64,000 nt of DNA from Streptomyces verrucosisporus (lineage in GTDB: Bacteria > Actinomycetota > Actinomycetes > Streptomycetales > Streptomycetaceae), in NCBI RefSeq assembly GCF_017114865.1, contig NZ_JADEYH010000015.1:78555-142554 (forward strand). Direction: 5' to 3'. This document shows positions 24,503 to 32,626 of the stretch, in pieces. Made by a program: the position numbers and the translations under genes. The notes under the pieces are model-generated. The model had not been told where the DNA came from. It searched no databases and saw nothing but the letters and a program-made list of their open reading frames with translations. Within the stretch, counting starts at the first letter, position 1, and each line of letters starts with the position of its first letter.

Positions 24503-25974
24503 GCACCACGACCGTTTCCGCCGCCGCTCCGTTCCCGGACGGCGCCCCGGGCCCGCACCGGGACCCGCACCGGGACCCGCACCGGGACCCGCACCAAAGC
24601 TCCTACCAGAGCCCGTACCAGAGCTATGTGTACGCCTATCCGCACAAGACGGCCTACCGGCGGCTGCCGGAGCGGCCGGCGCTGCGCGGGCTGTGGGCGC
24701 GGGAGAGGACCGACGCCCTCTCCCTCTACCTGCACATCCCCTTCTGCGAGGTGCGCTGCGGCTTCTGCAATCTCTTCACCCGCATCGGCGCGCCCGACGG
24801 GCTGACCGGCGCCTACCTCGACGCGCTGGAACGGCAGGCGGGCCCGGTGCGCGAAGCGCTGGGCGGGGGCGCCCGGTTCGCCACCGCGGCCTTCGGCGGC
24901 GGCACCCCCACCTTCCTGACCGCCGCCGAACTGGAGCGGCTGTGCGACATAGCCGAGGAACGGATGGGAGCGGACCTGCGAGCGGTGCCCCTGTCGGTGG
25001 AGGCGTCCCCGTCGACCGCCACCGCCGACCGGCTGGCCGTCCTGGCCGGGCGCGGCACCACACGGCTGAGCCTCGGGGTGCAGAGCTTCGTCGACGCCGA
25101 GGCACGGGCCGCGGTGCGCCCCCAGCGGCGCTCGGACGTCGAGGCCGCTCTGGGCCGCGTCCGGGAAGCGGGCATCCCGGTGCTCAACATCGACCTGATC
25201 TACGGAATCGAGGGACAGACCACCGCCTCCTGGCAGCGCTCCCTGGACGCCGCGCTCGCCTGGGAGCCGGAGGAGCTCTACCTCTACCCGCTCTACGTCC
25301 GCCCGCTGACCGGTCTGGGGCGCACCGCCGCGGACCCTGACGCCTCCGGCGGGCCCGACGGGTCCGGTGTGCCCGACCCCCGGTGGGACACGCAGCGGCT
25401 GGCCCTGTACCGCCACGGCCGCGACCATCTGCTGGCACACGGCTACGAGCAGGTGTCGATGCGGATGTTCCGCCGCACCGGGACGGCGGCCGCCGCGAAG
25501 ACGGGCGGAGGCACGGCCGACCACGCCTGCCAGACCGACGGCATGGTGGGGCTGGGCTGCGGCGCCCGGTCCTACACCTCCGCCCTGCACTACTCCTTCG
25601 ACTACGCCGTGGGGATGCGCCGGATACGCTCCATCGTCGACGACTACGTCTCCCGCCCGGCCGAGTCCTTCGCCCACGCGGAGGTCGGCCGGTGGATGGA
25701 CACCGACGAGGCCCGCCGCAGGCACCTGCTCCAGTCGCTGCTCCAGGCCGAGGGGATGGAGACGGCGGAGTACGCGGACCGGTTCGGTGCGCCGCCCGCC
25801 GAGCACTTCCCCGCCGAACTGGCCGGCTTCGCCGAGCGCGGCTGGCTGGACGAGGGCGGGGCCCCCGGGCGGCTGCGGCTGTCGGCGGAGGGCCTGGCCC
25901 ACTCCGACGCGGTCGGCCCTGCCCTGTTCTCCCCGTCCGTGCGCGCCGCGATGGCCGCATACGACCCGAGGTAG
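24499..25974 (+). CDS. STM4012-family radical SAM protein (HemN-like)
   Basis: A 491-residue radical SAM enzyme. The cluster motif is CEVRCGFCN (CX3CX2C, about residue 84), preceded by LYLHIPF as in HemN/HemW-type proteins. The following FGGGTPTFLT, LSVEASPSTATADRL and RLSLGVQSF blocks are the SAM-binding and barrel strands of that group, and a C-terminal HemN-like domain follows (GARSYTSALHYSFDYAV). HemN homologues do radical chemistry on tetrapyrroles or bind haem; here the operon context suggests a different, unknown substrate. The first 45 residues carry a PHRD repeat and Ser/Tyr/Gln-rich stretch that look like an unusual extension. Coupled to STM4013 by ATGA. Confidence 0.87.
   Translation: MSTTTVSAAAPFPDGAPGPHRDPHRDPHRDPHQSSYQSPYQSYVYAYPHKTAYRRLPERPALRGLWARERTDALSLYLHIPFCEVRCGFCNLFTRIGAPDGLTGAYLDALERQAGPVREALGGGARFATAAFGGGTPTFLTAAELERLCDIAEERMGADLRAVPLSVEASPSTATADRLAVLAGRGTTRLSLGVQSFVDAEARAAVRPQRRSDVEAALGRVREAGIPVLNIDLIYGIEGQTTASWQRSLDAALAWEPEELYLYPLYVRPLTGLGRTAADPDASGGPDGSGVPDPRWDTQRLALYRHGRDHLLAHGYEQVSMRMFRRTGTAAAAKTGGGTADHACQTDGMVGLGCGARSYTSALHYSFDYAVGMRRIRSIVDDYVSRPAESFAHAEVGRWMDTDEARRRHLLQSLLQAEGMETAEYADRFGAPPAEHFPAELAGFAERGWLDEGGAPGRLRLSAEGLAHSDAVGPALFSPSVRAAMAAYDPR
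24552..24595 (+). repeat. 12-base tandem repeat in the STM4012 N-terminus
   Basis: Three complete and one partial copy of CCCGCACCGGGA, encoding PHRD-PHRD-PHRD-PH. Copies are identical, so the tract is recent or expanding. It adds a histidine-rich, probably flexible extension to the radical SAM protein. Confidence 0.85.
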
Positions 25975-25985
25975 CGGAGGCCGCC

Positions 25986-26879
25986 GTGGACCTGACCCTG
26001 CTCTACCGCGGGCCGCTGGCCTCGTGCGACTACGACTGCCCGTACTGCCCGTTCGCCAAGCGGCGCGACTCCCGCGAGCGGCTGCGCGCCGACCGGGAGT
26101 CGCTGGAGCGCTTCGCCGACTGGGCGGCCGAGCAGCGCGAGGACCGGCTCTCGGTGCTGTTCACCCCGTGGGGCGAGGGCCTGGTGCGGTCGTGGTACCG
26201 GCACACCCTGGCCGGGCTGAGCCGGCTGCCGCACGTGGCACGGGTGGCGATCCAGACCAACCTGAGCTGCCGCACCGGCTGGCTGGACGACGCCGACACC
26301 GACACCCTCGCCCTGTGGTGCACCTACCATCCCGGCCAGACCCCCTACGGGCGCTTCCTGGCCAGGTGCCGCGAGCTGGCGGACAAAGGCGTGCGCCACA
26401 GCGTCGGAATCGTCGGCCTGCCCGGCCATCTGCACCATGCCCGGCGGCTCCGCGCCGACCTTCCCGAGCACGTCTACCTGTGGGTCAACGCCGCCGAGGG
26501 CCACGCCTACACGGACGAGGAGGCCGACCGCTGGACGGCGATCGACCCCCTCTTCCCGTACAGCCGCCACCCCCACCGCAGTGCCGGGCTGCCCTGCCGC
26601 ACCGGTGAGTCCGTGGTCTCGGTGGACGGTGCCGGTACGGTGCGGCGCTGCCACTTCGTCCCGGCCCCGCTGGGCAACCTCTACGACGGCTCCTGGCGCG
26701 CGGCACTGCGGCCCAGGCCGTGTCCGCTGACCGCCTGCGACTGCCACATCGGGTACGTCCATCTGGAGTCGCTGCCGCTGTACGACGTCTTCGCGGGCGG
26801 TGTCCTGGAGCGGATACCGGCCTCCTGGCCGGGTGCGGTAGCCGCGCCGGCTCAGCGCTTGACGCCGACCCCGCCGTAG
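25986..26879 (+). CDS. STM4011-family radical SAM protein with SPASM-like tail
   Basis: A 297-residue radical SAM enzyme. The cluster motif CDYDCPYC (CX3CX2C) lies near residue 13, right after LTLLYRGPLAS, so the protein has almost no N-terminal extension. SAM-domain strands include VLFTPWGEGLVR and VAIQTNLSC. The C-terminal part holds further cysteines (GLPCRTGE, TVRRCHFVP, CPLTACDCHIGYVH) arranged like a SPASM/twitch auxiliary-cluster region, common in peptide-modifying radical SAM enzymes. GTG 25986 follows GGAGG at 5 bases and sits 11 bases after the STM4012 stop. The end overlaps the convergent DUF574 gene by 28 bases. Confidence 0.87.
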   Translation: MDLTLLYRGPLASCDYDCPYCPFAKRRDSRERLRADRESLERFADWAAEQREDRLSVLFTPWGEGLVRSWYRHTLAGLSRLPHVARVAIQTNLSCRTGWLDDADTDTLALWCTYHPGQTPYGRFLARCRELADKGVRHSVGIVGLPGHLHHARRLRADLPEHVYLWVNAAEGHAYTDEEADRWTAIDPLFPYSRHPHRSAGLPCRTGESVVSVDGAGTVRRCHFVPAPLGNLYDGSWRAALRPRPCPLTACDCHIGYVHLESLPLYDVFAGGVLERIPASWPGAVAAPAQRLTPTPP

Positions 26880-27691
26880 AGCGCCACGCGACGCAGCTCG
26901 CCGGTCTCGGGCACCGGTCCGTCCGGCCGCCACAGCGGAAGCTGCACCAGCCCGGGGTCGGTGAGGCCCCAGCCGTCGAAGAACGACAGGATCTCGGCAT
27001 GGCTGCGCAGGCTGACCTGGGCGGTGGCGTTCCGGTAGACGCCGGTGCCCTCCTCCGCCTTCTCCTTCCCGTGGAAGTCCGAGGTGCCGTGGGTGAGCAC
27101 GAGGCAGCTTCCGGGGGGCAGCGCGCCGCCGAGCGCGGCCACGAGCCCCGCGGGATCCTCCTCGTCCTTGACGAAGTGCAGGACGGCGACGAGGAGCAGG
27201 GCCACCGGACGGTCGAAGTCGATCAGTTCCCGGACGGCCGGATGCTCGATGACGGCCTCGGGCCTGCGGGCGTCGGCCAGGACGAACTCGGCGTTGCCCG
27301 CACCGGTGAGCTTGGCACCGGCGTGGACGGAGACGATGGGGTCGTTGTCGACGTACACCACGCGGGTGTCGGGGGCCGCGGCCCGGGCGATCTCGTGGGT
27401 GTTGGGCGAGGTGGGGATGCCGGTGCCGACGTCGATGATCTGACGGATGCCCAGCTCCTCCACCACCGTGCGCACCGCACGGCCGAGGAAGTCCCGGTTG
27501 GCCCGGGCACTCACCCGTACGTCCGGGGCCATCTTCATCAGGCGTTCGGCGGCCTCGCGGTCCACCTCGTAGTTGTCGCTTCCGCCGAGGTAGTAGTCGT
27601 ACATGCGGGCCGGGTGCGGCCTGCTGGTGTCGATCTGCTCGGGTGTGAAGCCCTCGTGCGCCTGGCGGGTCAGGTGGGGCTGGTCGGTCAT
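26852..27691 (-). CDS. DUF574 / SAM-dependent methyltransferase
   Basis: A 279-residue methyltransferase of the abundant Streptomyces DUF574 group. Marker blocks are PHPARMYDYYLGGSDNYEVD near the start, FLGRAVRTVVEELGIRQIIDVGTGIPT (SAM-binding motif I), RVVYVDNDPIVSVHA (motif II) and VLHFVKDEEDPAGLVAAL. Members are often encoded beside WhiJ-type regulators, as here. The methylated substrate is unknown. It converges on, and overlaps by 28 bases, the last gene of the STM401x operon, which allows antisense contact but not shared transcription. Confidence 0.9.
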   Translation of the reverse strand: MTDQPHLTRQAHEGFTPEQIDTSRPHPARMYDYYLGGSDNYEVDREAAERLMKMAPDVRVSARANRDFLGRAVRTVVEELGIRQIIDVGTGIPTSPNTHEIARAAAPDTRVVYVDNDPIVSVHAGAKLTGAGNAEFVLADARRPEAVIEHPAVRELIDFDRPVALLLVAVLHFVKDEEDPAGLVAALGGALPPGSCLVLTHGTSDFHGKEKAEEGTGVYRNATAQVSLRSHAEILSFFDGWGLTDPGLVQLPLWRPDGPVPETGELRRVALYGGVGVKR

Positions 27692-27763
27692 GCCGTCGCC
27701 GTCCTCGTCGTCATCGTCTTCGTCATCCTCTCGTCGTCGTCCTCGTCGGCATCTCGCCGGTTC

Positions 27764-28084
27764 TCAGCACGGGCTCTGTGCGGAACGTGCGGAGTACACG
27801 GAGTGCGCGGGCTGCGTGGGCCGCGGTGCGGGACCCGCACCCTCCTGGACGAGCAGGAAGTCGGCCTGCCCCGACTTGACGCCCCGGATGAATCCCGCCA
27901 TCGCGTGGCGGGCGTATATCAGAGCGGGCCCGTCGGGATCGGTGGACTGGCGCAGCGCCACCCTTCCGTCCGCGAGCCGCATGGCCTCCACGCAGCTTCC
28001 CCCGTTGCCGCCGCTCCACGGCTTGTGCCAGCCCTCGCTCCCCAACTGGCGGGCGGGCATACCGTTGTAGACGCGTTTCCTCAT
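27764..28084 (-). CDS. DUF397 protein
   Basis: A 106-residue small protein of the DUF397 family. The core reads WHKPWSGGNGGSCVEAMRLADGRVALRQSTDPDGPAL, then YARHAMAGFIRGVKSGQADFL; the tail is Pro/Ala/Ser-rich. DUF397 proteins are encoded right after WhiJ-type regulators in Streptomyces and act as their partners in development control. It lies 8 bases after the regulator gene, so the two are cotranscribed. Confidence 0.9.
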   Translation of the reverse strand: MRKRVYNGMPARQLGSEGWHKPWSGGNGGSCVEAMRLADGRVALRQSTDPDGPALIYARHAMAGFIRGVKSGQADFLLVQEGAGPAPRPTQPAHSVYSARSAQSPC

Positions 28085-28092
28085 GGGGTGGT

Positions 28093-28959
28093 TCACAGCT
28101 CCTTGAGCAGGCCGTCCAGGACGGCCTCGGTCCGTCGCACCGGCACCGCCTGTGCGCACATCCGGTCCAGCGCCTCCTGGAACGCCGAGACGTCGTCGCG
28201 CTGGTCGAAGTAGACGGCACCCACCAGGCTCTCGCTGTAGGCGACGTCGGGCAGTTCCGGGATGGGGAACCGGAAGATGTGGAAGGGCCCGTACATGGCC
28301 GGGTGCGGACCGGCCTCGAAGGGCATGACCTGCAGGCGTACCGTCGGCATCGAGCACGCCTCGATCAGGCGGGAGATCTGCCCGCGCATGACCTCGGGTC
28401 CGCCGATGGGCCTGCGCAGCACGGTCTCGTCCATCACCACCCACAGCAGGGGCGGTTCGTCGCGCGTGAGCAGCCGCTGGCGTTCCAGCCGCAGCGCGAT
28501 GCCTCGCTCGATCTCCTCCTCCGCTGCGTGCGGCATGCCCGCACGCAGCACGGCGCGGGCGTACTCCTCGGTCTGGAGGAGTCCGGGCACGTAGTGCGGC
28601 TCGTAGGCGCGGATGACGTGGGACTCGCTCTCCAGGCTGACGAAGGCGCTGAACCAGTCGGGCAGCACATCGCGGTAGCGGTGCCACCAGCCGGGCCGGT
28701 TGGCCTCCCGGGCCAGGGAGAGGAAGCTGTCGATCTCCGACTGCTCGGTGATGCCGTAGGTGCGCAGCAGCTTCTCGACGTAGGGGATCTTCAGGCCGAC
28801 CTCGGCCCGCTCCATCCGGCGGATGGTGGCGTGTGTGACGTCGAGCGCCTCGGCTGCCCGCTCGTAGGTCAGTCCCGCACGCCGCCGCAGGTCGCCCAGC
28901 CGCCGGCCGAGCACCACCCGCAGAACCGTGGGGGCGCCGCCCGCCCTGGTGTCAGCCAC
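28093..28959 (-). CDS. WhiJ-type XRE-family transcription regulator
   Basis: A 288-residue regulator with an N-terminal helix-turn-helix (GRRLGDLRRRAGLTYERAAEALDVTHATIRRMERAE) and the long C-terminal DUF5753-type domain (PGWWHRYRDVLPDWFSAFVSLE, then EPHYVPGLLQTEEYARAVL). This is the architecture of the WhiJ-like regulators of sporulation and antibiotic genes in Streptomyces. GTG 28959 is preceded by GGGAGGGG; the open frame to 28980 has no better site. It is followed by DUF397 and is divergent from an HATPase gene, the usual trio. Confidence 0.9.
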   Translation of the reverse strand: MADTRAGGAPTVLRVVLGRRLGDLRRRAGLTYERAAEALDVTHATIRRMERAEVGLKIPYVEKLLRTYGITEQSEIDSFLSLAREANRPGWWHRYRDVLPDWFSAFVSLESESHVIRAYEPHYVPGLLQTEEYARAVLRAGMPHAAEEEIERGIALRLERQRLLTRDEPPLLWVVMDETVLRRPIGGPEVMRGQISRLIEACSMPTVRLQVMPFEAGPHPAMYGPFHIFRFPIPELPDVAYSESLVGAVYFDQRDDVSAFQEALDRMCAQAVPVRRTEAVLDGLLKEL

Positions 28960-29042
28960 CGCACCCCTCCCGCGCTCCAACTCACTTGCTCACAGCGGCA
29001 GTTTGTCATGCCGCCGAATCCTCCCGACAGGGTGGCATGCAC

Positions 29043-29054
29043 GTTTGTGCAAAC
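29043..29054. promoter_or_regulatory. Inverted repeat between WhiJ-type and HATPase genes
   Basis: GTTTG-TG-CAAAC, perfect 5-base arms, in the 144-base divergent promoter region. A wider CATGCC/GGCATG pair flanks it to the left. The position suits autoregulation by the XRE protein. Confidence 0.4.
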
Positions 29055-29103
29055 AACAGATTGATCCTTGCCAGATGTTGCTCACGACCTTCACACTGAG
29101 GGC

Positions 29104-29583
29104 GTGGCTTACTTTTCCGATGTTCGCCCGCTGGAGCGCCCCGGAGGGTCCGTCGACAGACCCCTGCGGGACGCGTTCCGCCTCCCGGCCATGGGCACCT
29201 CAGTGGCCCAAGCCCGCAGAAGGGTCCTCGCCCGGCTGACGGAGTGGGACATCGGGACGGTGACCCGCGACGACGCGCAACTGGTCGTCTCCGAACTCTT
29301 CACCAACGCCGTGCGTCACACCGACAGCGAGAAGATCGACTGCGAGCTGCGCGTCACGGGCGCGCGGCTGCGGCTGGCGGTCACCGACCAGGGCTTCGGT
29401 CCGGCCCGGCACGCCGGGGGCGCGGCGGGGCTCTGCCCGGAAACCGGCCGCGCGGAAGGGGAGAACGGACGCGGACTGCTGCTGGTCAGCGCCCTGGCCC
29501 AGGCCTGGGGGGTACGGCCGGGCGCCGGCGGCAGGGGCCACACGGTCTGGGCGGAACTGGGCTTCGGCCCCTCCGCCCCGTGA
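29104..29583 (+). CDS. HATPase_c protein (anti-sigma/AbaA-type regulator)
   Basis: About 159 residues of a histidine-kinase-like ATPase domain without a kinase dimerisation part. The N-box is VVSELFTNAVRHT, the G1-type loop is LAVTDQGFGPARH and the later GRGLLLVSALAQAWGV is the G2 region. These proteins resemble SpoIIAB/RsbW anti-sigma kinases and accompany WhiJ/DUF397 pairs. GTG 29104 (GAGGG just upstream) is preferred; an in-frame TTG at 29068 is possible. Target unknown. Confidence 0.85.
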   Translation: MAYFSDVRPLERPGGSVDRPLRDAFRLPAMGTSVAQARRRVLARLTEWDIGTVTRDDAQLVVSELFTNAVRHTDSEKIDCELRVTGARLRLAVTDQGFGPARHAGGAAGLCPETGRAEGENGRGLLLVSALAQAWGVRPGAGGRGHTVWAELGFGPSAP

Positions 29584-29585
29584 CA

Positions 29586-29626
29586 CGGGAACGCCCGGCC
29601 TTGGCGGGGGAGGCCGGGCGTTCCCG
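29586..29626 (+). terminator. Hairpin terminator after the HATPase gene
   Basis: Perfect 15-base arms CGGGAACGCCCGGCC and GGCCGGGCGTTCCCG around an 11-base loop, starting three bases after the stop codon. Confidence 0.85.
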
Positions 29627-29705
29627 TCCCGAACCCGGCGCCGCCACACGGGAGGGCACGCCGCGGCCCGCGGGCGGCCGCGGATAGCGTGGCCGTACGA
29701 CCACC

Positions 29706-30105
29706 GTGTCCGACGACGAACTGATCGCCTCCACCGAAGCGGTGCTCCGTCCGCACCCCGCCGGCGGCCGGCTCTTCGGCAACGTGGCCTCGGCCCTGGT
29801 GACGGAGACGGCCGCCTCCACTCGGGCGTGTGCATCGACACCGGCTCGGGGACGGGTTTCTGCGCCGAGCACGCGGCCATCGCCGCCATGGTCACGGCGC
29901 GCGAGTACCGGATCGCGAGGATCGTCGCCGTATGGCGGGACGAGGGGGCGCGCTGCGCGTGGTGCCGCCGTGCGGGCGGTACCGGGAGTTCATCCGGCAG
30001 ATCGGCCCGGGCAACCTCGACACCGAGGTGGTACTCGGGCCTCGGCATTCGCGCCGGCTGCGGGAACTGCTGCCGTACCAGGAGTGGCCCAGCGCGTACG
30101 GCTGA
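29706..30105 (+). pseudogene. Cytidine-deaminase-like gene, two frameshifts and a lost zinc ligand
   Basis: The coding signal starts at GTG 29706 (SDDELIASTEAVLRPHPAGG), jumps frame near 29810 into HSGVCIDTGSGTGFCAEHAAI (the catalytic CAE motif), and jumps again at a G5 run (29944-29948) into VVPPCGRYREFIRQI, ending at 30105. Adding one G at each point restores a 133-residue cytidine deaminase of normal length. The second zinc-binding motif should be PCxxC but reads PCGRY, so one Cys ligand is Tyr. That missense change is independent of the indels and suggests a non-functional, decaying gene. Confidence 0.75.
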
Positions 30106-30150
30106 GCCGGCCCGCGCGCCTCCCCGCGAGCTGTGCCACGGGTGTACGGT

Positions 30151-30158
30151 AAGCGCTT
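30151..30158. promoter_or_regulatory. LacI-type operator candidate upstream of GH95
   Basis: AAGCGCTT, an exact palindrome in a GTAAGCGCTTGC context, 45 bases before the GH95 start. AARCGNTT is the core of LacI/CcpA-family operators; the larger site at 52603 shares it. Confidence 0.6.
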
Positions 30159-30202
30159 GCCAGGCCGCGCGTCCGCCCGCCCTCCCCGTTCTGGAGCCGC
30201 AA

Positions 30203-32539
30203 GTGAGCACGGATCACCGCCCCGCCAACCCGGCCTCCGGCGAGCTCCGCCTGTGGTACCCCCGCCCCGCCGCCGAATGGCTCCAGGCCCTGCCGGTGGG
30301 CAACGGCCGCCTGGGAGCGATGGTCTTCGGCGGCACGGACGGCGAGCGGCTCCAGCTCAACGAGGACACCCTGTGGGCCGGCGGCCCCCACGACTACGAC
30401 AACCCCCGCGCCCTCGCCTCCCTCCCCGAGGTCCGCCGGCTGGTGTTCGAGGAGCGGTGGGACGAGGCGCAGGCCCTGGCCGACTCCGGCCTGATGGGCG
30501 TCCCCGTCGAGCAGCTCCAGTACCAGACCGCCGGCGATCTGCACCTGTCCTTCCCCGGGGACGGCGAGACCACCGGCTACCGGCGCGAACTCGACCTGGC
30601 CACCGCCGTCGCCTCGGTGGAGTACACGCGCGGCGGGGTGCGCCACCGCCGCGAGGTGTTCGCCAGCGCGCCGGACCAGGTGATCGTGGTCCGGCTGACC
30701 GCCGACGCCCCCGGCGCGGTCTCCTTCACCGCCCGCCTCGACAGCCCGCTGCGCTCCGCCTCCCACTCCCCCGCCCCGCACACCATCGCCCTGGACGGCA
30801 CCGGCGACGATGCCCGGGGCATCGCGGGCGTGCTGCGCTTTCGCTGCCTGGTACGGGCGGTCGCCGAGGGTGGCGCCGTGCGCTCGGCGGACGGTGAGCT
30901 GCGCGTCGAGGGGGCCGACGCCGTCACCCTGCTGGTCTCGGCCGCCACCAACCACCGCGACTGGCGCGGTGTGGAGGAGGATCCCGGGGCGGCCGCCCGC
31001 CGCGCCGCCGCCCCGGTGGACGCGGCGGCCACCCGGCCCTGCGCCGAGCTGCGTGCCCGTCATATCCGCGACCACTCAGCCCTGTTCGACCGGGTACGAC
31101 TGGAGCTGCCGCTCACGCCCGCCGCCGCGCTGCCGACCGACGAGCGGGTGGCTCGCTTCGCGCGCGGTGAGGATCCGCACCTGGTGGCGCTGTACTTCGC
31201 CTACGGCCGCTACCTGCTCATCGCCTGCTCCCGTCCCGGCACCCAGCCCGCGAACCTCCAGGGGCTGTGGAACGACCTGACCGACCCGCCGTGGGGCGGC
31301 AAGTACACCATCAACATCAACACCGAGATGAACTACTGGCCGGCCGCCCCCGCCAACCTTCTGGAGTGCTGGGAGCCTTTGTTCGGCCTGCTGGAGGATC
31401 TGGCCTCCGCCGGCGCCCGTACCGCCCGGGCCATGTACGGCGCGCGCGGCTGGGTCGCCCACCACAACACCGACCTGTGGCGCGGCACCGCGCCGGTGGA
31501 CGGGGCGTTCTGGGGGATGTGGCCCACCGGCGGCGCCTGGCTGGCGCTGTCGATCTGGGAGCACCACCGCTTCACCGGCGACGAGGAGAAGCTGCGCGAG
31601 CGCTATCCGGTCCTGGCCGGCGCGGCGCGCTTCTTCCTGGACTCCCTGGTCGAGGACCCGCGGACGCGGGAGCTGGTCTCCTGTCCGTCGATCTCCCCCG
31701 AGAACGCCCACCATCCCGGCCCCGGCGGCTCGCTGTGCGCGGGGCCGGCCATGGACAACCAGATCCTGCGCGATCTGTTCGAGGCCACCGCCGCGAGCGC
31801 CGAACTGCTCGGCGTGGACGAGGAGCTGGCGAAGGGGGCTCGGGCGGCGCGCGAGCGGCTGGCCCCGCCGCGGATCGGGGAGCTGGGACAGCTCCAGGAG
31901 TGGCGCGAGGACTGGGACGCGATCGCACCCGAGCGCGGCCACCGGCACGTCTCGCATCTGTACGCGCTGCACCCGGGCGGCCTGATCACCCGGCGCGGCA
32001 CCCCCGAGCTGTTCGAGGCGGCGCGCACCACGCTGGAGCTGCGGGGCGACGCGGGCACGGGCTGGTCGCTCGGCTGGAAGATCAACTTCTGGGCGCGGCT
32101 GGAGGACGGCGCGCGCTCCCACAAGCTGCTGACCGACCAGCTCACCCCCGAGCGCACCGCCCCGAACCTCTTCGATCTGCACCCGCCCTTCCAGATCGAC
32201 GGCAACTTCGGCGCCACCGCGGGAATCTGCGAGTGGCTGGTGCAGAGCCACGCCGGTGAGGTCCATCTGCTGCCCGCCCTGCCGCCCGCGTTGCCCGAGG
32301 GGTCGGTGCGCGGGCTGCTGGCGCGCGGCGGTTTCGAGGTGGGTCTCACCTGGCGCGGCGGCGGGCTCACCGGGGCGGAGCTGCTCTCCCGGGCCGGGCG
32401 CCGGGTGCGGGTGCGCACGGCCGGCGAGGTCGTCGCTGTGTCCTGCGAGGGGCGGCCGGTGGAGGCCGTACGGCCGGAAGGCGGGGTCGTGGAGTTCGAA
32501 ACGATCCCTGGGCGCGTCTACCGGCTCTCCCCGGCCTGA
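30203..32539 (+). CDS. Glycoside hydrolase family 95 (alpha-L-fucosidase type)
   Basis: A 778-residue GH95 enzyme. The N-terminal domain begins LWYPRPAAEWLQALPVGNGRLGAMVFGG with LQLNEDTLWAGGPHDYDNP; the (alpha/alpha)6 barrel carries PANLQGLWND, the KYTININTEMNYWPA stretch with catalytic-site asparagines, the SCPSISPEN glutamate region and FQIDGNFGATAGI. GH95 members hydrolyse alpha-1,2-fucosides or alpha-galactosides of plant or host glycans. No signal peptide is visible, so an intracellular enzyme acting on imported oligosaccharides is likely. GGAG precedes GTG 30203. A LacI-type operator sits upstream and xylose genes follow, supporting a hemicellulose role. Confidence 0.9.
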   Translation: MSTDHRPANPASGELRLWYPRPAAEWLQALPVGNGRLGAMVFGGTDGERLQLNEDTLWAGGPHDYDNPRALASLPEVRRLVFEERWDEAQALADSGLMGVPVEQLQYQTAGDLHLSFPGDGETTGYRRELDLATAVASVEYTRGGVRHRREVFASAPDQVIVVRLTADAPGAVSFTARLDSPLRSASHSPAPHTIALDGTGDDARGIAGVLRFRCLVRAVAEGGAVRSADGELRVEGADAVTLLVSAATNHRDWRGVEEDPGAAARRAAAPVDAAATRPCAELRARHIRDHSALFDRVRLELPLTPAAALPTDERVARFARGEDPHLVALYFAYGRYLLIACSRPGTQPANLQGLWNDLTDPPWGGKYTININTEMNYWPAAPANLLECWEPLFGLLEDLASAGARTARAMYGARGWVAHHNTDLWRGTAPVDGAFWGMWPTGGAWLALSIWEHHRFTGDEEKLRERYPVLAGAARFFLDSLVEDPRTRELVSCPSISPENAHHPGPGGSLCAGPAMDNQILRDLFEATAASAELLGVDEELAKGARAARERLAPPRIGELGQLQEWREDWDAIAPERGHRHVSHLYALHPGGLITRRGTPELFEAARTTLELRGDAGTGWSLGWKINFWARLEDGARSHKLLTDQLTPERTAPNLFDLHPPFQIDGNFGATAGICEWLVQSHAGEVHLLPALPPALPEGSVRGLLARGGFEVGLTWRGGGLTGAELLSRAGRRVRVRTAGEVVAVSCEGRPVEAVRPEGGVVEFETIPGRVYRLSPA

Positions 32540-32626
32540 GGAACGCCCGCACCGCGGGATCGTGCACGCCGGTGGCGGGAACTTTCCGGGGGCCGCCGTC
32601 CGTTCCCCGTCACCAGGAGGTGCGTT

